NCBI RefSeq assembly: GCF_013705725.1
Contig: NZ_CP055482.1
Span: forward strand, 62,001-126,000
Length of the DNA: 64,000 nt
Direction of reading: 5' to 3'
From: Klebsiella sp. RHBSTW-00484
GTDB taxonomy: Bacteria; Pseudomonadota; Gammaproteobacteria; Enterobacterales; Enterobacteriaceae
How positions within the stretch are numbered: the first letter of the stretch is position 1; every line of letters begins with the position of its first letter. The position numbers and the translations under genes were made by a program. Below the pieces are notes generated by a model, which did not search any database, was not told where the DNA came from, and saw only the letters and a list, made by a program, of their open reading frames with translations. Positions 17,335-26,188 of the stretch are shown piece by piece.

Positions 17335-18487
17335 AATAGATGCGCGGAATAGTAGATCACTGAAAGGGAACTCAGCCCGGATTGTGCGATCTGATCAATC
17401 GCCAAACCAACCAAAACCACCAACCGGACTGAGCGATGCCGATCATAGCACCAATACCCCGTGGCGAACGACGCCTGATGCAGAAAGCTATTCATAAAAC
17501 GCGCGATAAAAATCATGCCCGCAGACTCACGGCCATGCTGATGCTTCATCGGGGTGAACGGGTCAGCGATGTTGCCAGAACTCTCTGTTGTGCTCGTTCA
17601 TCCGTTGGTCGCTGGATTAACTGGTTTACGCACTCAGGTATTGAAGGCCTGAAATCCTTACCCGCAGGGCGCTCCCGACGCTGGCCTTTTGAACATATCT
17701 GCACCCTGTTACGTGAGCTGATAAAGCATTCTCCCGGCGATTTTGGTTATCAACGTTCACGCTGGAGCACCGAATTACTGGCAATAAAAATCAATGAGAT
17801 AACCGGTTGCCAGTTACATGCAGGAACCGTTCGCCGCTGGTTGCCATCTGCGGGGCTTGTATGGCGCAGGGCCGCGCCAACTCTGCGTATCCGTGACCCA
17901 CATAAAGATGAAAAGATGGCGGTAATCCACAAAGCGCTGGATGAATGCAGCGCAGAGCATCCGGTATTTTATGAAGATGAAGTGGATATCCACCTTAATC
18001 CTAAAATCGGTGCGGACTGGCAGTTGCGCGGACAGCAGAAACGGGTAGTGACGCCGGGGCAGAACGAAAAATACTATCTGGCCGGCGCACTGCACAGTGG
18101 CACGGGTAAAGTCAGCTACGTGGGCGGCAACAGCAAAAGTTCAGCGCTGTTTATCGCTCTGCTGAAGCACCTGAAAGCCACTTACCGGCGGGCGAAAACA
18201 ATCACGCTGATCGTTGATAACTACATTATCCATAAAAGCCGCGAAACACAGCGCTGGTTGAAAGCAAATCCCAAGTTCAGGGTAATTTACCAGCCGGTTT
18301 ACTCGCCGTGGGTGAATCATGTGGAACGGCTATGGCAGGCACTTCATGACACGATAACCCGTAATCATCAGTGCCGCTCAATGTGGCAGTTACTGAAAAA
18401 GGTCCGCCATTTTATGGAAACCGCCAGCCCATTCCCCGGAGGAAAACATGGTCAGGCAAAAGTGTAGCGGTATTAGGCGCAGCTATT
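17335..18487 (+). mobile_element. IS630-type insertion sequence, 1153 bp
   Basis: The ends are AATAGATGCGCGGAATAG at the left and, read inward, AATAGCTGCGCCTAATAC at the right. Each is flanked by TA (17333-17334 and 18488-18489), the fixed target of the family. Length and protein size fit IS630 itself. It is inserted in the leader of msrB and is the only enterobacterial-type DNA inside this stretch, so the insertion probably happened after the island entered an enterobacterial host. Confidence 0.88.
17436..18467 (+). CDS. IS630-family transposase (343 aa)
   Basis: The N-terminal helix-turn-helix (RGERVSDVARTLCCARSSVG) is followed by a DDE_3 domain: Asp in FYEDEVDIHL, Asp in TLIVDNYIIHKS, Glu in WVNHVERLWQAL. 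Such enzymes cut at TA dinucleotides. The gene is intact, on the strand opposite to the msrBA operon. Confidence 0.93.
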   Translation: MPIIAPIPRGERRLMQKAIHKTRDKNHARRLTAMLMLHRGERVSDVARTLCCARSSVGRWINWFTHSGIEGLKSLPAGRSRRWPFEHICTLLRELIKHSPGDFGYQRSRWSTELLAIKINEITGCQLHAGTVRRWLPSAGLVWRRAAPTLRIRDPHKDEKMAVIHKALDECSAEHPVFYEDEVDIHLNPKIGADWQLRGQQKRVVTPGQNEKYYLAGALHSGTGKVSYVGGNSKSSALFIALLKHLKATYRRAKTITLIVDNYIIHKSRETQRWLKANPKFRVIYQPVYSPWVNHVERLWQALHDTITRNHQCRSMWQLLKKVRHFMETASPFPGGKHGQAKV

Positions 18488-18559
18488 TAGAGAGCTCGAC
18501 ACACTGTCATTTATCTTTGCAGTCATTGCGCCGACTATCGCAGTGCGCCCCAGATTTAT

Positions 18560-18578
18560 CCAATACGCTGCGCGTATA
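18560..18578. promoter_or_regulatory. Weak sixth copy of the MarR-type palindrome, upstream of msrB
   Basis: The plus strand contains ATACGC-tgc-GCGTAT with the same arm and spacer layout as the stronger sites; on the minus strand TATACGCGC matches the consensus left half in 8 of 9 positions. If the IS630 copy is removed, this site lies about 95 bases upstream of msrB. The IS now separates it from the operon. Confidence 0.35.
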
Positions 18579-18612
18579 GTTTCCATAGCGCCGAAGCTCT
18601 TCACGTCGTGAT

Positions 18613-19488
18613 TCAGTTCCACTCATACCGGGCTGCCAGCTGCGCGATGTTCCGTATCTCGACCGTTGCCGTGGAGCCGGATACTGTCGCGATCACGACT
18701 TCGCGCTCCAAGACAAATCCGTCGATCGGCCGAGTGACGAGGCCTTGCACGGTCGGCGATCGTTCCGGAAGAATGCATATGGCGTGGCCGTCAGCGACGA
18801 CCCGTTGCACCCAGTCCTCGCGATCTGATCGAAAGCGAGGTCGCATGAGCAAGTCCCGTCGCGCGAAGTGATCGAGGATCCGATCGCGAAACTCGCATTT
18901 CAGGCGATCGACGAAAGGAAACTCGAGCAGGTCTTCGCCGCGCACGATCTCGTTGGCAGCCAAGGGATGGTTTGCAGAACAGCCGAGCACGAAGCGCTCC
19001 CGAAATAGAGGATGCACATCCAGCTTGCGTTCCGGTCTTGTTTCACGCGGCATGATGCACGCGTGGTATTTTCCTGAAAGCACCTCCGATGTGTCCTCGT
19101 TCGACTGGAGCGAGTGCAGCTTGATTTCGATGGATGGCATCTCCGCCAATGCGCTCTCGAAGAATGCCGTAAATTCCTTTGGTCCGACGGTGGGCGCGAC
19201 GGCGACATCCAGCACGCGGTGCCCCCCCATCGCCCAGTGCTCCGAGTGATTGCGAACGCTCTTCATCGCGACCACCATGCGCCGGAATTCTGCCTCGACG
19301 TCATGGCCAAGGCCAGTCAGGCGGCTGTTCTTCCCGTCGCGATAGATCAGCGGCCCGCCAAGCTCATCTTCCAAGCGGCGGATCGCGCGGGTCAGACTTG
19401 GCTGTGACACACCGCTCAAGCGAGCGGCCGCTGTGAAATTCAGCGTCTCGGCCAAGTTGATGAAATAGCTGACTTGATTGAGTTCCAT
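18613..19488 (-). CDS. LysR-type regulator (291 aa)
   Basis: An N-terminal winged helix (MELNQVSYFINLAETLNFTA then SGVSQPSLTRAIRRLEDELG) is followed by a periplasmic-binding-like effector domain. The start is ATG 19488 at the conserved MELxQ; an upstream frame to 19572 overlaps the operator at 19557. It diverges from the hydrolase-msrA-oxidoreductase operon and probably regulates it, as LysR proteins usually control a neighbouring divergent gene. Its family members often sense oxidants or small aromatics; the inducer here is unknown. Confidence 0.9.
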   Translation of the reverse strand: MELNQVSYFINLAETLNFTAAARLSGVSQPSLTRAIRRLEDELGGPLIYRDGKNSRLTGLGHDVEAEFRRMVVAMKSVRNHSEHWAMGGHRVLDVAVAPTVGPKEFTAFFESALAEMPSIEIKLHSLQSNEDTSEVLSGKYHACIMPRETRPERKLDVHPLFRERFVLGCSANHPLAANEIVRGEDLLEFPFVDRLKCEFRDRILDHFARRDLLMRPRFRSDREDWVQRVVADGHAICILPERSPTVQGLVTRPIDGFVLEREVVIATVSGSTATVEIRNIAQLAARYEWN

Positions 19489-19556
19489 AGTCCTTTGGCC
19501 CACGCGCCTGACTGATACCTCTTCCGTGAGACCGCCTTTGGAAAGCAGGTCGCAGA

Positions 19557-19615
19557 AGTATGCTTGGCGCATATAATCATGGTATAGGGGCTTGTCTATA
19601 TGCGCCAGACATATA
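19557..19615. promoter_or_regulatory. Two MarR-type palindromes between lysR and the hydrolase gene
   Basis: AGTATGCTTGGCGCATATA (19557-19575) and TATATGCGCCAGACATATA (19597-19615) resemble the palindrome upstream of both marR genes and the rclC-like gene, at 14 and 16 of 19 positions. They are 40 bases apart and lie between the divergent lysR gene (start 19488) and the hydrolase gene (start 19717), so they could control both. Confidence 0.6.
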
Positions 19616-19716
19616 AATGATAGCCTGAGATGACGATTACCGGTTGGCGGTGCGCTCCGCTCAGCTCCGTCGAAGGTTCTGAGAGCGCAACCGCCAAGCC
19701 GCGTGCTGGAGGTTTG

Positions 19717-20949
19717 ATGGACATGGCAGGAAGATCATTTACGTTTGTCAGTGGGGCTGGCTCTCCGCTGTCCGGGCACCTCGAACCGCCGGAAGGGACG
19801 CCGCGGGGCTGGGCGATCTTCGCCCACTGCTTCACGTGCGGGAAAGACAGTCGCGCCGCTGTTCACATCTCGCGCGCGCTGTCGCGTGCGGGCATCGGGG
19901 TCTTGAGGTTCGATTTCGCCGGGACCGGGATCGGCGGTGGGACGGGAGAACCTGTGAACTTCGCGTCGGACGTCGAGGACCTTCGGGCCGCCGCAAATGC
20001 GATGGCGGCGGCGGGCATGTCACCGTCCCTCCTCGTCGGGCACAGCCTGGGTGGCACCGCTGCGATCGTAGCCGCCGCCGACATGCCTGATATTGCGGCG
20101 GTAGCGACGATTGGTGCGCCGGCCGACCTTCAGCATATCTTGCGCCTCTTCGGACCGAATGATCTGGACACCATCGCGAGCGAGGGCGAGGCCTCGGTGG
20201 AGATTGCCGGTAGGCCCTTCCTCATTCGCCGAGGGTTCCTTGAGGCGGTTGAGGGGATCGACGTCGAGAAGGCCATTGCCTCCCTGCGACGGCCGGTGCT
20301 GGTCATGCACTCTCCGCTGGATCAGGTGGTCGGCATCGACCACGCGTCGCGCATCTTCGTCGCGTCCAGGCACCCTAAAAGCTTCATCTCGCTCGACAAC
20401 GCGGATCACCTTCTCACCGACGTCGCGGACGCGAACTACGCCGCGGCCATGGTGGCGGTTTGGGCGAGCCGCTTTCTCCCACCACTCAGCGCGGATCTTC
20501 CGCAGGTCGAGGTTGCGGAGGGCGTCGTCTCCACCGAAACTCTTGCAGGGACGTTCCAGCTCAAGGTCCGCAGCGGCGAGCACACTCTGTTCGCCGACGA
20601 GCCAGCATCGGTCGGTGGCCTCGGGACCGGACTATCTCCCTACGAACTCGTATCTGCCGGCCTCGCAGCCTGCACGGTGATGACGATGCGTCTCTATGCG
20701 AACCGCAAGGGCTTTCCGCTCGAACGGGCGAGCACGACCGTGCAGCACGAGAAGGTGCCGGACATGATGCCACCCGACCGGTTCACCCGCACCATTGTCC
20801 TCGATGGGCCGCTGAGTGATGATCAGCGCGCTCGGATCCTCGCGATCGCTGATCGGTGTCCCGTCGATCTGAGTCTCATCCGGGGTTCGGACGTGCAGAC
20901 CGAGCTCTTGAGCGCCAGTCAGGCTGCGGATCCCGCGAGGCTGGCTTGA
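19717..20949 (+). CDS. Alpha/beta hydrolase-OsmC fusion protein (410 aa)
   Basis: The N-terminal 255 residues form an alpha/beta hydrolase: [15 protein letters not shown], nucleophile elbow GHSLGG, and a C-terminal His in DNADHLL. The C-terminal 140 residues form an OsmC/Ohr-type peroxidase-like domain with the paired cysteines in [20 protein letters not shown] and [10 protein letters not shown]. OsmC domains reduce organic hydroperoxides through these cysteines. The start is ATG 19717 behind GGAGG. This bifunctional arrangement is known in proteobacteria. It is first in an operon with msrA and an MDR oxidoreductase. Confidence 0.92.
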   Translation: MDMAGRSFTFVSGAGSPLSGHLEPPEGTPRGWAIFAHCFTCGKDSRAAVHISRALSRAGIGVLRFDFAGTGIGGGTGEPVNFASDVEDLRAAANAMAAAGMSPSLLVGHSLGGTAAIVAAADMPDIAAVATIGAPADLQHILRLFGPNDLDTIASEGEASVEIAGRPFLIRRGFLEAVEGIDVEKAIASLRRPVLVMHSPLDQVVGIDHASRIFVASRHPKSFISLDNADHLLTDVADANYAAAMVAVWASRFLPPLSADLPQVEVAEGVVSTETLAGTFQLKVRSGEHTLFADEPASVGGLGTGLSPYELVSAGLAACTVMTMRLYANRKGFPLERASTTVQHEKVPDMMPPDRFTRTIVLDGPLSDDQRARILAIADRCPVDLSLIRGSDVQTELLSASQAADPARLA

Positions 20950-20981
20950 CCGTGGCGCACACGGAGGAGGGCGAACGGACT

Positions 20982-21545
20982 GTGAGCCAATCGCCTACCG
21001 GCAATAGGGCGGCCGCGACAGAGCGAGCAATTCTCGCAGGCGGCTGCTTCTGGGGCATGGAGGATTTGCTGCGCCGAGCCAGGGGAGTCATTTCGACGCG
21101 TGTCGGTTACACAGGCGGAGAAATGCCTGATCCGACCTACGCGAGACATTACGGCCATGCGGAAGCAGTGGAAGTGACCTTCGACCCTTCCGTTCTCGCC
21201 TATCGCTCGCTCTTGGAACTCTTCTTCCAGATACATGACCCCACGACCTACGAGCAACAAGGCAGCGATGTCGGTCCGAGCTATCGATCGGCGATTTTCT
21301 ACACCACCGAAGTGCAGAAGGAAGTCGCCCTCACAACCATCGCGGAAATCGAGGCATCAGGAAGCTGGCCAGGCCCGGTCGTGTCGGAGATCAACCCAGA
21401 AGAACCCTTTTGGGAGGCGGAGCCAGAGCACCAAGAATACCTGGTGCGCTATCCTGGGGGCTATAGCTGCCACTTCGTGCGCCCGACCTGGCGGTTGGAC
21501 CGCTCAGACGAACGCCCAGCTGTAATACTTGACAGAAAGAGTTGA
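20982..21545 (+). CDS. msrA: Second MsrA methionine sulfoxide reductase (187 aa)
   Basis: The active site GGCFWG, VGYTGG, and [13 protein letters not shown] mark it as MsrA; the C-terminus ends [15 protein letters not shown] like the first copy. The two copies are clearly paralogous but diverged. The start is not certain: GTG 20982 has GGAGGAGG upstream and GTG 20952 is also possible. The stop overlaps the next start (TGATG), so it is coupled to the oxidoreductase gene. Confidence 0.92.
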   Translation: MSQSPTGNRAAATERAILAGGCFWGMEDLLRRARGVISTRVGYTGGEMPDPTYARHYGHAEAVEVTFDPSVLAYRSLLELFFQIHDPTTYEQQGSDVGPSYRSAIFYTTEVQKEVALTTIAEIEASGSWPGPVVSEINPEEPFWEAEPEHQEYLVRYPGGYSCHFVRPTWRLDRSDERPAVILDRKS

Positions 21546-22570
21546 TGATGACCGAAACCGTGACTAATCAGGCCGCCTGGCAGAAAGCGCCGGGGCAGCC
21601 ACTGAGGATCGGTGTCACCGCTCTGCCGCATCTGGCGGCGAACGAGATATTGATCCGCAACGCGGCCATCGCGATCAACCCACTCGACTGGATTCTGCAG
21701 GACGTCGCGCTTTTGCCATGGCTCGACTATCCCGCGATTCTCGGCAGCGACGTCTCCGGTGAGGTCGCGGCGGTCGGTGGCGCGGTCGAGCGGTTCAAGG
21801 TCGGCGATCGAGTCATCGGACAGGCGGTCGGGACAACCGTAAATCAACCTGCGCAGGGTGCGTTCCAGCACCACACGATCGTGCTGGACCACATGGCGGC
21901 GCCGATCCCCAACAACATTGCCTTCGCTGATGCGGCAGTCCTCCCGCTTGGCCTTGGCACCGCCGCAAGCGGGCTCTACGGACGGACACAGTTGGCTCTC
22001 GCGCCACCGTTACACTCGCCGACCGCGCGTCCAGAGGTCGTTCTGGTCTGGGGTGGATCGTCGAGCGTTGGCTGCAACGCCATCCAGCTCGCGGTGGCGT
22101 CGGGCTACAGGTGCGTCGCCACCGCTTCGGCGCGCAACGTCGGCCTGTTGAAGGAGCTGGGTGCAAGCGAGGTTCTTGACCACTCGAGTCCAGCCATCGT
22201 GGAAGACGTGATTGAGGCAATGCGCGGGCGCAGTCTCGCTGGAACGCTTCACGCGACCGGTCACATGAAAGACTGTTTTGCCGTAGTTGCGAGATGCGAG
22301 GGCTCGCGCCGGGTGGCAGCGACGCTGGCCCCGCCCGACGAGCGTTCATTTGGAGTCGAGGCGACGCACATCTCCGGGACGAGCCTCAAGGATGACGAGG
22401 TTGGTCCAATGATCTACCGCGAATTCCTGCCGCAGGCTCTCGCGGCGCGCACGTTCGTCCCCGCCCCTCCGGCGAAGATCGTGGGCCAGGGCCTTGAAAT
22501 GCTCCAGGCTGCCTTGGAAGCCCTGAAGGCGGGTGTATCCGCAGCGAAAATCGTCGTTACCCTGCCTTGA
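21545..22570 (+). CDS. Zinc-type/quinone oxidoreductase of the MDR family (341 aa)
   Basis: The GroES-like N-terminal part (NAAIAINPLDWILQDVA, GSDVSGEVAAVGGAVERFKV) and the NAD(P)-binding site VWGGSSSVGCNAIQLA place it with zinc-binding dehydrogenase-like enoyl or quinone reductases; the structural zinc cysteines are missing. Such enzymes reduce reactive carbonyls or quinones formed under oxidative stress. It is the third gene of the hydrolase-msrA operon. Confidence 0.85.
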   Translation: MMTETVTNQAAWQKAPGQPLRIGVTALPHLAANEILIRNAAIAINPLDWILQDVALLPWLDYPAILGSDVSGEVAAVGGAVERFKVGDRVIGQAVGTTVNQPAQGAFQHHTIVLDHMAAPIPNNIAFADAAVLPLGLGTAASGLYGRTQLALAPPLHSPTARPEVVLVWGGSSSVGCNAIQLAVASGYRCVATASARNVGLLKELGASEVLDHSSPAIVEDVIEAMRGRSLAGTLHATGHMKDCFAVVARCEGSRRVAATLAPPDERSFGVEATHISGTSLKDDEVGPMIYREFLPQALAARTFVPAPPAKIVGQGLEMLQAALEALKAGVSAAKIVVTLP

Positions 22571-22966
22571 GTGACCAGCCAGGCGGTTTTTCGCGTTCGC
22601 AGTCTGAGGTGGCCCGCACTTTGCCGATTGGGAAGCTCTACCGGGAAAACGCGTTTGGGACGCGCGCTGCGCTCCTGCCGGAGCATGCGTTCCCGAAACC
22701 TGTTCCCGACTGCTTTTCCCCGAAACTACCTATCGGACATAGAGAAATGGGAATGCAGCGAGTGGTTTGAACGGCCGCTTCCGAAACCGCGTTCCGATCA
22801 ATTGAGCGGCTAAAAGTGGGGCGATCACCGACATATTAGAATGAGACCGCCATGCCCGATCGGCCGGCTTGACGCGTAGCCAAAAGAATGCGGCTGATGG
22901 TAGGCTCGCTGACATTATGAAGCCCCGCCATCTGAGCAGCGTTGAGCTGCCGCAATTGCGAGTCTC
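22571..22966. other. Intergenic stretch, no gene seen
   Basis: These 396 GC-rich bases separate the oxidoreductase gene from the convergent marR gene. Short frames on both strands lack ribosome sites and protein-like composition. I see no clear hairpin terminator. Confidence 0.4.
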
Positions 22967-23506
22967 CTACGCGTCGTCGTTCTTCTCGCGGTCCACACCT
23001 CGCTCATGCAATTCGGCATCGACGGGGCAGTTCGTGCAGCCCTCGTAGCAGCACAAGCGGCAGATGCGGTATGACTGCTCGAGGTTTTCCAAGCGATTTC
23101 GGAGAACGCGTTCAGCGATGTCCGATAAGGTTTTCAGTTCGTCTGGATTAAGGATCGATAGCCCTTCGGCAATCACTTGATCGCGCGAGGCCAGGACCTC
23201 GTCGCTCGCGACCTTGCCAGTTGGAGTAAGATAGAGGGATCGCGCGCGCCCGTCTGTCGAATGCTCCCTACGCTCGATCAATCCCTCGCTTACCAATCTA
23301 TCCACCAGGCGAACAGTTCCAGCATGTGAAAGGCCCACCCCGATCGCAAGCATACGGATCGAGAGCCCGGGCTTGTGCGCGAGCAACGCCAGCGCTGAGG
23401 CGGCGGGTCCAGCTTCCGGCGCCCGCGATGAACTAGCGCGAACGATGTCGTCGCTGATCATGAGTGCGAACGCCCCGAAAATGTTTCGATCTCGAGGTCC
23501 ATCCAT
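22967..23506 (-). CDS. MarR-family regulator with cysteine-rich tail (179 aa)
   Basis: The winged helix-turn-helix is seen at SIRMLAIGVGLSHAGTVRLV then DRLVSEGLIERREHSTDGRA, with the D-x-R wing typical of MarR. The C-terminal tail has five cysteines in CRLCCYEGCTNCP, which could bind metal or act as a redox switch. The start is ATG 23506, 12 bases from an operator-like palindrome, which suggests autorepression; a longer start at 23542 would overlap that site. Its closest relative in the window is the regulator at 26189. Confidence 0.9.
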   Translation of the reverse strand: MDGPRDRNIFGAFALMISDDIVRASSSRAPEAGPAASALALLAHKPGLSIRMLAIGVGLSHAGTVRLVDRLVSEGLIERREHSTDGRARSLYLTPTGKVASDEVLASRDQVIAEGLSILNPDELKTLSDIAERVLRNRLENLEQSYRICRLCCYEGCTNCPVDAELHERGVDREKNDDA

Positions 23507-23517
23507 TGCCACATCTA

Positions 23518-23536
23518 TATGTGCGCGGAGCATAGA
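23518..23536. promoter_or_regulatory. MarR-type palindrome upstream of marR1
   Basis: TATGTGCGCGGAGCATAGA matches the consensus TATATGCGCGACGCATATA at about 15 of 19 positions and lies 12 bases upstream of the marR start codon. Its position would let bound repressor block translation-proximal transcription of its own gene. Confidence 0.55.
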
Positions 23537-23789
23537 CAGCAAGCCATACCGTGGTCCTCTTCCTCCGCGCGGCTTGTGGAAAATGTCCTGTTTTAGAAGG
23601 GTTTCGGAGGATTTCGACTGATCGAGCGCGCCGAAAAAAACGGGTCCGGCTCGTTAAGGCCGCGGAACCGTTGATACCTGGCGGCTATAGGGCAAGCCTT
23701 TTCGCTCGGAATCGCCGTAGGTCGCGCCCGAGAATCACTCCGCGTCAGCGCTGTCATCCAGGCCGCGCAGGTGCAGATCAGCGAGACCT

Positions 23790-24015
23790 AGCTTGCCCCC
23801 GGCGTCGCACTTCCATCGTGTCACCGCGCGCGATCACGATTGTATCAATCCCATTGAGGAACAGTCCGTGCTCCACGACGTCGGGGATTGCGGCGAAACG
23901 GGCGAAGACCGCGTCGCCATGCAGCTGAGCGCCTCCGGGCTCGATATCGCGACGGAGCATCCATGCCCCGCGGAGGTTCTGCAGGATTTGCACGCCCGCC
24001 GTCACGAGAGGACCA
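23790..24015 (-). pseudogene. Ribose-5-phosphate isomerase A-like C-terminal remnant
   Basis: The minus strand encodes about 75 residues including AIPDVVEHGLFLNGIDTIVI, close to the conserved RpiA C-terminal pattern IPGVVEHGLF. A preceding PLVTAGVQILQ resembles the family's VTDNGNxIL strand. There is no N-terminal part with the catalytic DGAD or KGGG-type motifs, so if this is RpiA it is a dead fragment. The flanking 250 bases (23543-23789) show no gene. Confidence 0.4.
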
Positions 24016-24018
24016 CAG

Positions 24019-24507
24019 TCACGAGAGCACAAGCGCCCCTCTGTGGCGGACCGAAGCACGCAGCAGCACGAGGGACGCCGCTAGCAGAACTGCGTCCTTC
24101 AGTAGAAACTGCCCTGGTGCAGCCGAAATCGCAGGAAAGCCGCCGGCAGTCTGCTCCGCGACACCTGGAGTGGTGATGAAAAAGGTCAGCGTGATCAGAT
24201 AGGTCGCTGCTGACATTAGTGCGCCTAGCGCAGAGAAGAGTGGACGAAATGCACCAAGGATCAGAACGAGACCGGTCGATAACTCGATAACGCCGATGAA
24301 ATAGCTTTGCCCCTGCGTCCCGAACATGCCGAGCCAATTCATGATCGGGCTGTGTTCGATAAACGGGGCGATACCATAGGCCTCGTACGCTGTGAACTTC
24401 ATCGCGCCGAACCACAGAAATACGATCACGAGAGCCCATCTAAGCAGGCCAAGATCCCTCCGACCGTGCTCGGGGACAAGAAATTCATAACGGTCGAAAA
24501 TGCTCAT
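24019..24507 (-). CDS. RclC/YkgB-like DUF417 membrane protein (162 aa)
   Basis: Four hydrophobic helices are visible (LLRWALVIVFLWFGAMKF, YFIGVIELSTGLVLILGAF, ALGALMSAATYLITLTFF and a C-terminal one). The pattern FLWFGAMKFTAYEAYGIAPF followed by SPIMNWL is characteristic of DUF417. E. coli RclC, the known member, protects against reactive chlorine species. An upstream palindrome at 24580 suggests control by the MarR regulators nearby. It is slightly shorter than RclC. Confidence 0.8.
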   Translation of the reverse strand: MSIFDRYEFLVPEHGRRDLGLLRWALVIVFLWFGAMKFTAYEAYGIAPFIEHSPIMNWLGMFGTQGQSYFIGVIELSTGLVLILGAFRPLFSALGALMSAATYLITLTFFITTPGVAEQTAGGFPAISAAPGQFLLKDAVLLAASLVLLRASVRHRGALVLS

Positions 24508-24579
24508 CTAAAATTCCTCAACAGTGGTCCCGTGGGAACGTCACGAACGTCGTCTACGTGCTTCGGGCAGGCGTTGCAG

Positions 24580-24598
24580 TATATGCGCGACGCATATA
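24580..24598. promoter_or_regulatory. Perfect 19 bp MarR-type palindrome
   Basis: TATATGCG-CGA-CGCATATA is a perfect palindrome with 8 bp arms, the best copy of the repeated site. It lies 73 bases upstream of the rclC-like gene and 180 bases upstream of the divergent small gene at 24778. I treat it as the reference sequence for the putative regulon. Confidence 0.7.
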
Positions 24599-24777
24599 CC
24601 ATATACTAATAAGCGAGATATGTCGAGCGGCTGGCTCGCGCTTCGCTGCCTCACGAAGCCATCCTCATCGGCGATGCCTTTACCCAGCAAACGCGCGACC
24701 TTTGCGGGATTTTGACTTGATGGGGCTGGCGCTCCGGGTGGGCCTATAGCCCGTTGGCAAACGTCCAGCCTGTACGG

Positions 24778-25164
24778 ATGGACGCGGCCCTGGACGAGAT
24801 AACCATGCCCACCGAAATCGTAGCAGCGATCGGCGAAGGCGCGCTCGCTTATCGAGAGAGCGGCATTCTCTCACTGGCAGATGGCAGAGTATTCTCCGCG
24901 TGCCGGCAGTATCGCTATCGCTTGAGCGAGGACAGTGTTGTCGTCGAGTTCGCAGACGGACCTCATATCGGGACGCAGTTCCTCAGCTTGAGTTTCTCGC
25001 GGACGGATACCGGGTTGGAAGCGAGTGGCGTCTATGCCTGCGGAGACGACACCTACCATGCAACCTACAGGATTCTGGGGCCGGCGGCCTTTGAAGTGGT
25101 CATCATGGTCCAAGGGCCTGCAAAGGCATACGAGCTAGTCAGCCGATATTCCCGGTCGGGATAA
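24778..25164 (+). CDS. DUF6314-like small protein (128 aa)
   Basis: The pattern RQYRYRLSEDSVVVEFADG, then HIGTQF and CGDDTYHATYRILGP, ending VIMVQGPAKAYELVSRYSR, resembles the DUF6314 family (aromatic strand, FADGR, then H-x-C-x-DDxY and GPxKxY). No biochemical role is known for the family. The start could be ATG 24778, TTG 24754 or ATG 24808. The gene faces away from the rclC-like gene. Confidence 0.55.
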   Translation: MDAALDEITMPTEIVAAIGEGALAYRESGILSLADGRVFSACRQYRYRLSEDSVVVEFADGPHIGTQFLSLSFSRTDTGLEASGVYACGDDTYHATYRILGPAAFEVVIMVQGPAKAYELVSRYSRSG

Positions 25165-25202
25165 ATGCTCATGTCAGGAGGGCAAGTCCTCTGTTGCCCT
25201 TA

Positions 25203-26162
25203 TCATGGCCGTGAAAGGCAGCGCCGGAATAACTTACCACGCGCTGCAAATCCGAAGACGATTGTCGTCGTCATCAGAAGGTAGGCGACTATCCCACCAG
25301 GTGAAAGAGTCGGAACCGCTGCGAGGATCAACCCATCATTCCCGCCGGGTATGAGCGCGATGCCGATACCCATCAATGTGCCGCCGACGACAGATCGCAG
25401 AATGCCATTGGCTGTCGGCAGTTGGAGACGCAGATTGCCTTGGCGAAAGGAGGCGGTTAGGGCGCCTGCGATCGAAGAGATCACCGCAGTGAGCGCGACC
25501 TCGCCGGCCGGGGACATTCTGAGAGGAAGGGCGCGTTGAATCACGTCTGCGAAGGTCCAGGCCGGCGAGAGTGCATATAGAAGTCCGCCAGTGATACCGA
25601 GTCCAATCATCGAAGCGCCGAACGACCAACCCGGCTTTGTTCGCAGAACGCTCTTCGTGGAAACGAAAACGAGTGCCAGCACGAGCACAACTAGGAAGGC
25701 TAGGAGAGTAACGAGGCCTGTTGCGCTCGGTTTGGAGATTAAGCTTGGCCATGTTGAATCGTAGCCGAACCTGCCATGGTCGGCAGCCAAGATACCAATC
25801 GTTAATCCCAAGGGTAGAGCTAGAAGTCGCATCTCCCCATCCCCAAGCCGCGCCAGCGATCCGAGCAGGCATGTGTCATTAATGAGTGCGCCGAGGCCGA
25901 AGGCGATGGCGCCGATGAGCAGGAGGAAATTGATGCTGGTCGAGGGTGCGAGTGTTGCGCCCAGTGTTCCCGTCCAGACTATCGGGACCGCAACCAGGCC
26001 TGCCGCTGCCGACGCTGCGAGAAATCCGACGAACATTTTCGGCGGCTGTCTTCTGTGTAACTCATGAGCGGCCACCACTAAACAGGTTCCGCCTTGGTTC
26101 GCCGCATATCCGAACCCGAAGGCAAGTACGCATAGAAGAAGTTCGAGCGCAAACGATCCCAT
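25203..26162 (-). CDS. YeeE/YedE-family sulfur transporter (319 aa)
   Basis: About nine hydrophobic helices are present. The conserved cysteines of thiosulfate-transporter-like TsuA proteins appear in NQGGTCLVVAAHEL and NDTCLLGS, each in a membrane loop. The family imports thiosulfate or other sulfur compounds. The gene follows marR2 with a 26-base gap on the same strand, so the two form an operon. Sulfur uptake may feed thiol repair in this island. Confidence 0.82.
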   Translation of the reverse strand: MGSFALELLLCVLAFGFGYAANQGGTCLVVAAHELHRRQPPKMFVGFLAASAAAGLVAVPIVWTGTLGATLAPSTSINFLLLIGAIAFGLGALINDTCLLGSLARLGDGEMRLLALPLGLTIGILAADHGRFGYDSTWPSLISKPSATGLVTLLAFLVVLVLALVFVSTKSVLRTKPGWSFGASMIGLGITGGLLYALSPAWTFADVIQRALPLRMSPAGEVALTAVISSIAGALTASFRQGNLRLQLPTANGILRSVVGGTLMGIGIALIPGGNDGLILAAVPTLSPGGIVAYLLMTTTIVFGFAARGKLFRRCLSRP

Positions 26163-26188
26163 TATTTCAAGCCTGCCTGATCATATCG

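Noticed and set aside
20020..20583. Long minus-strand frames across the hydrolase-OsmC gene and similar frames over msrA, MFS and trb genes
   Set aside because: They mirror conserved genes on the other strand and have Arg/Pro-rich, low-complexity translations.
22571..22813. 80-codon frame after the oxidoreductase gene
   Set aside because: Arg/Ser-rich composition and no start signal; probably non-coding.
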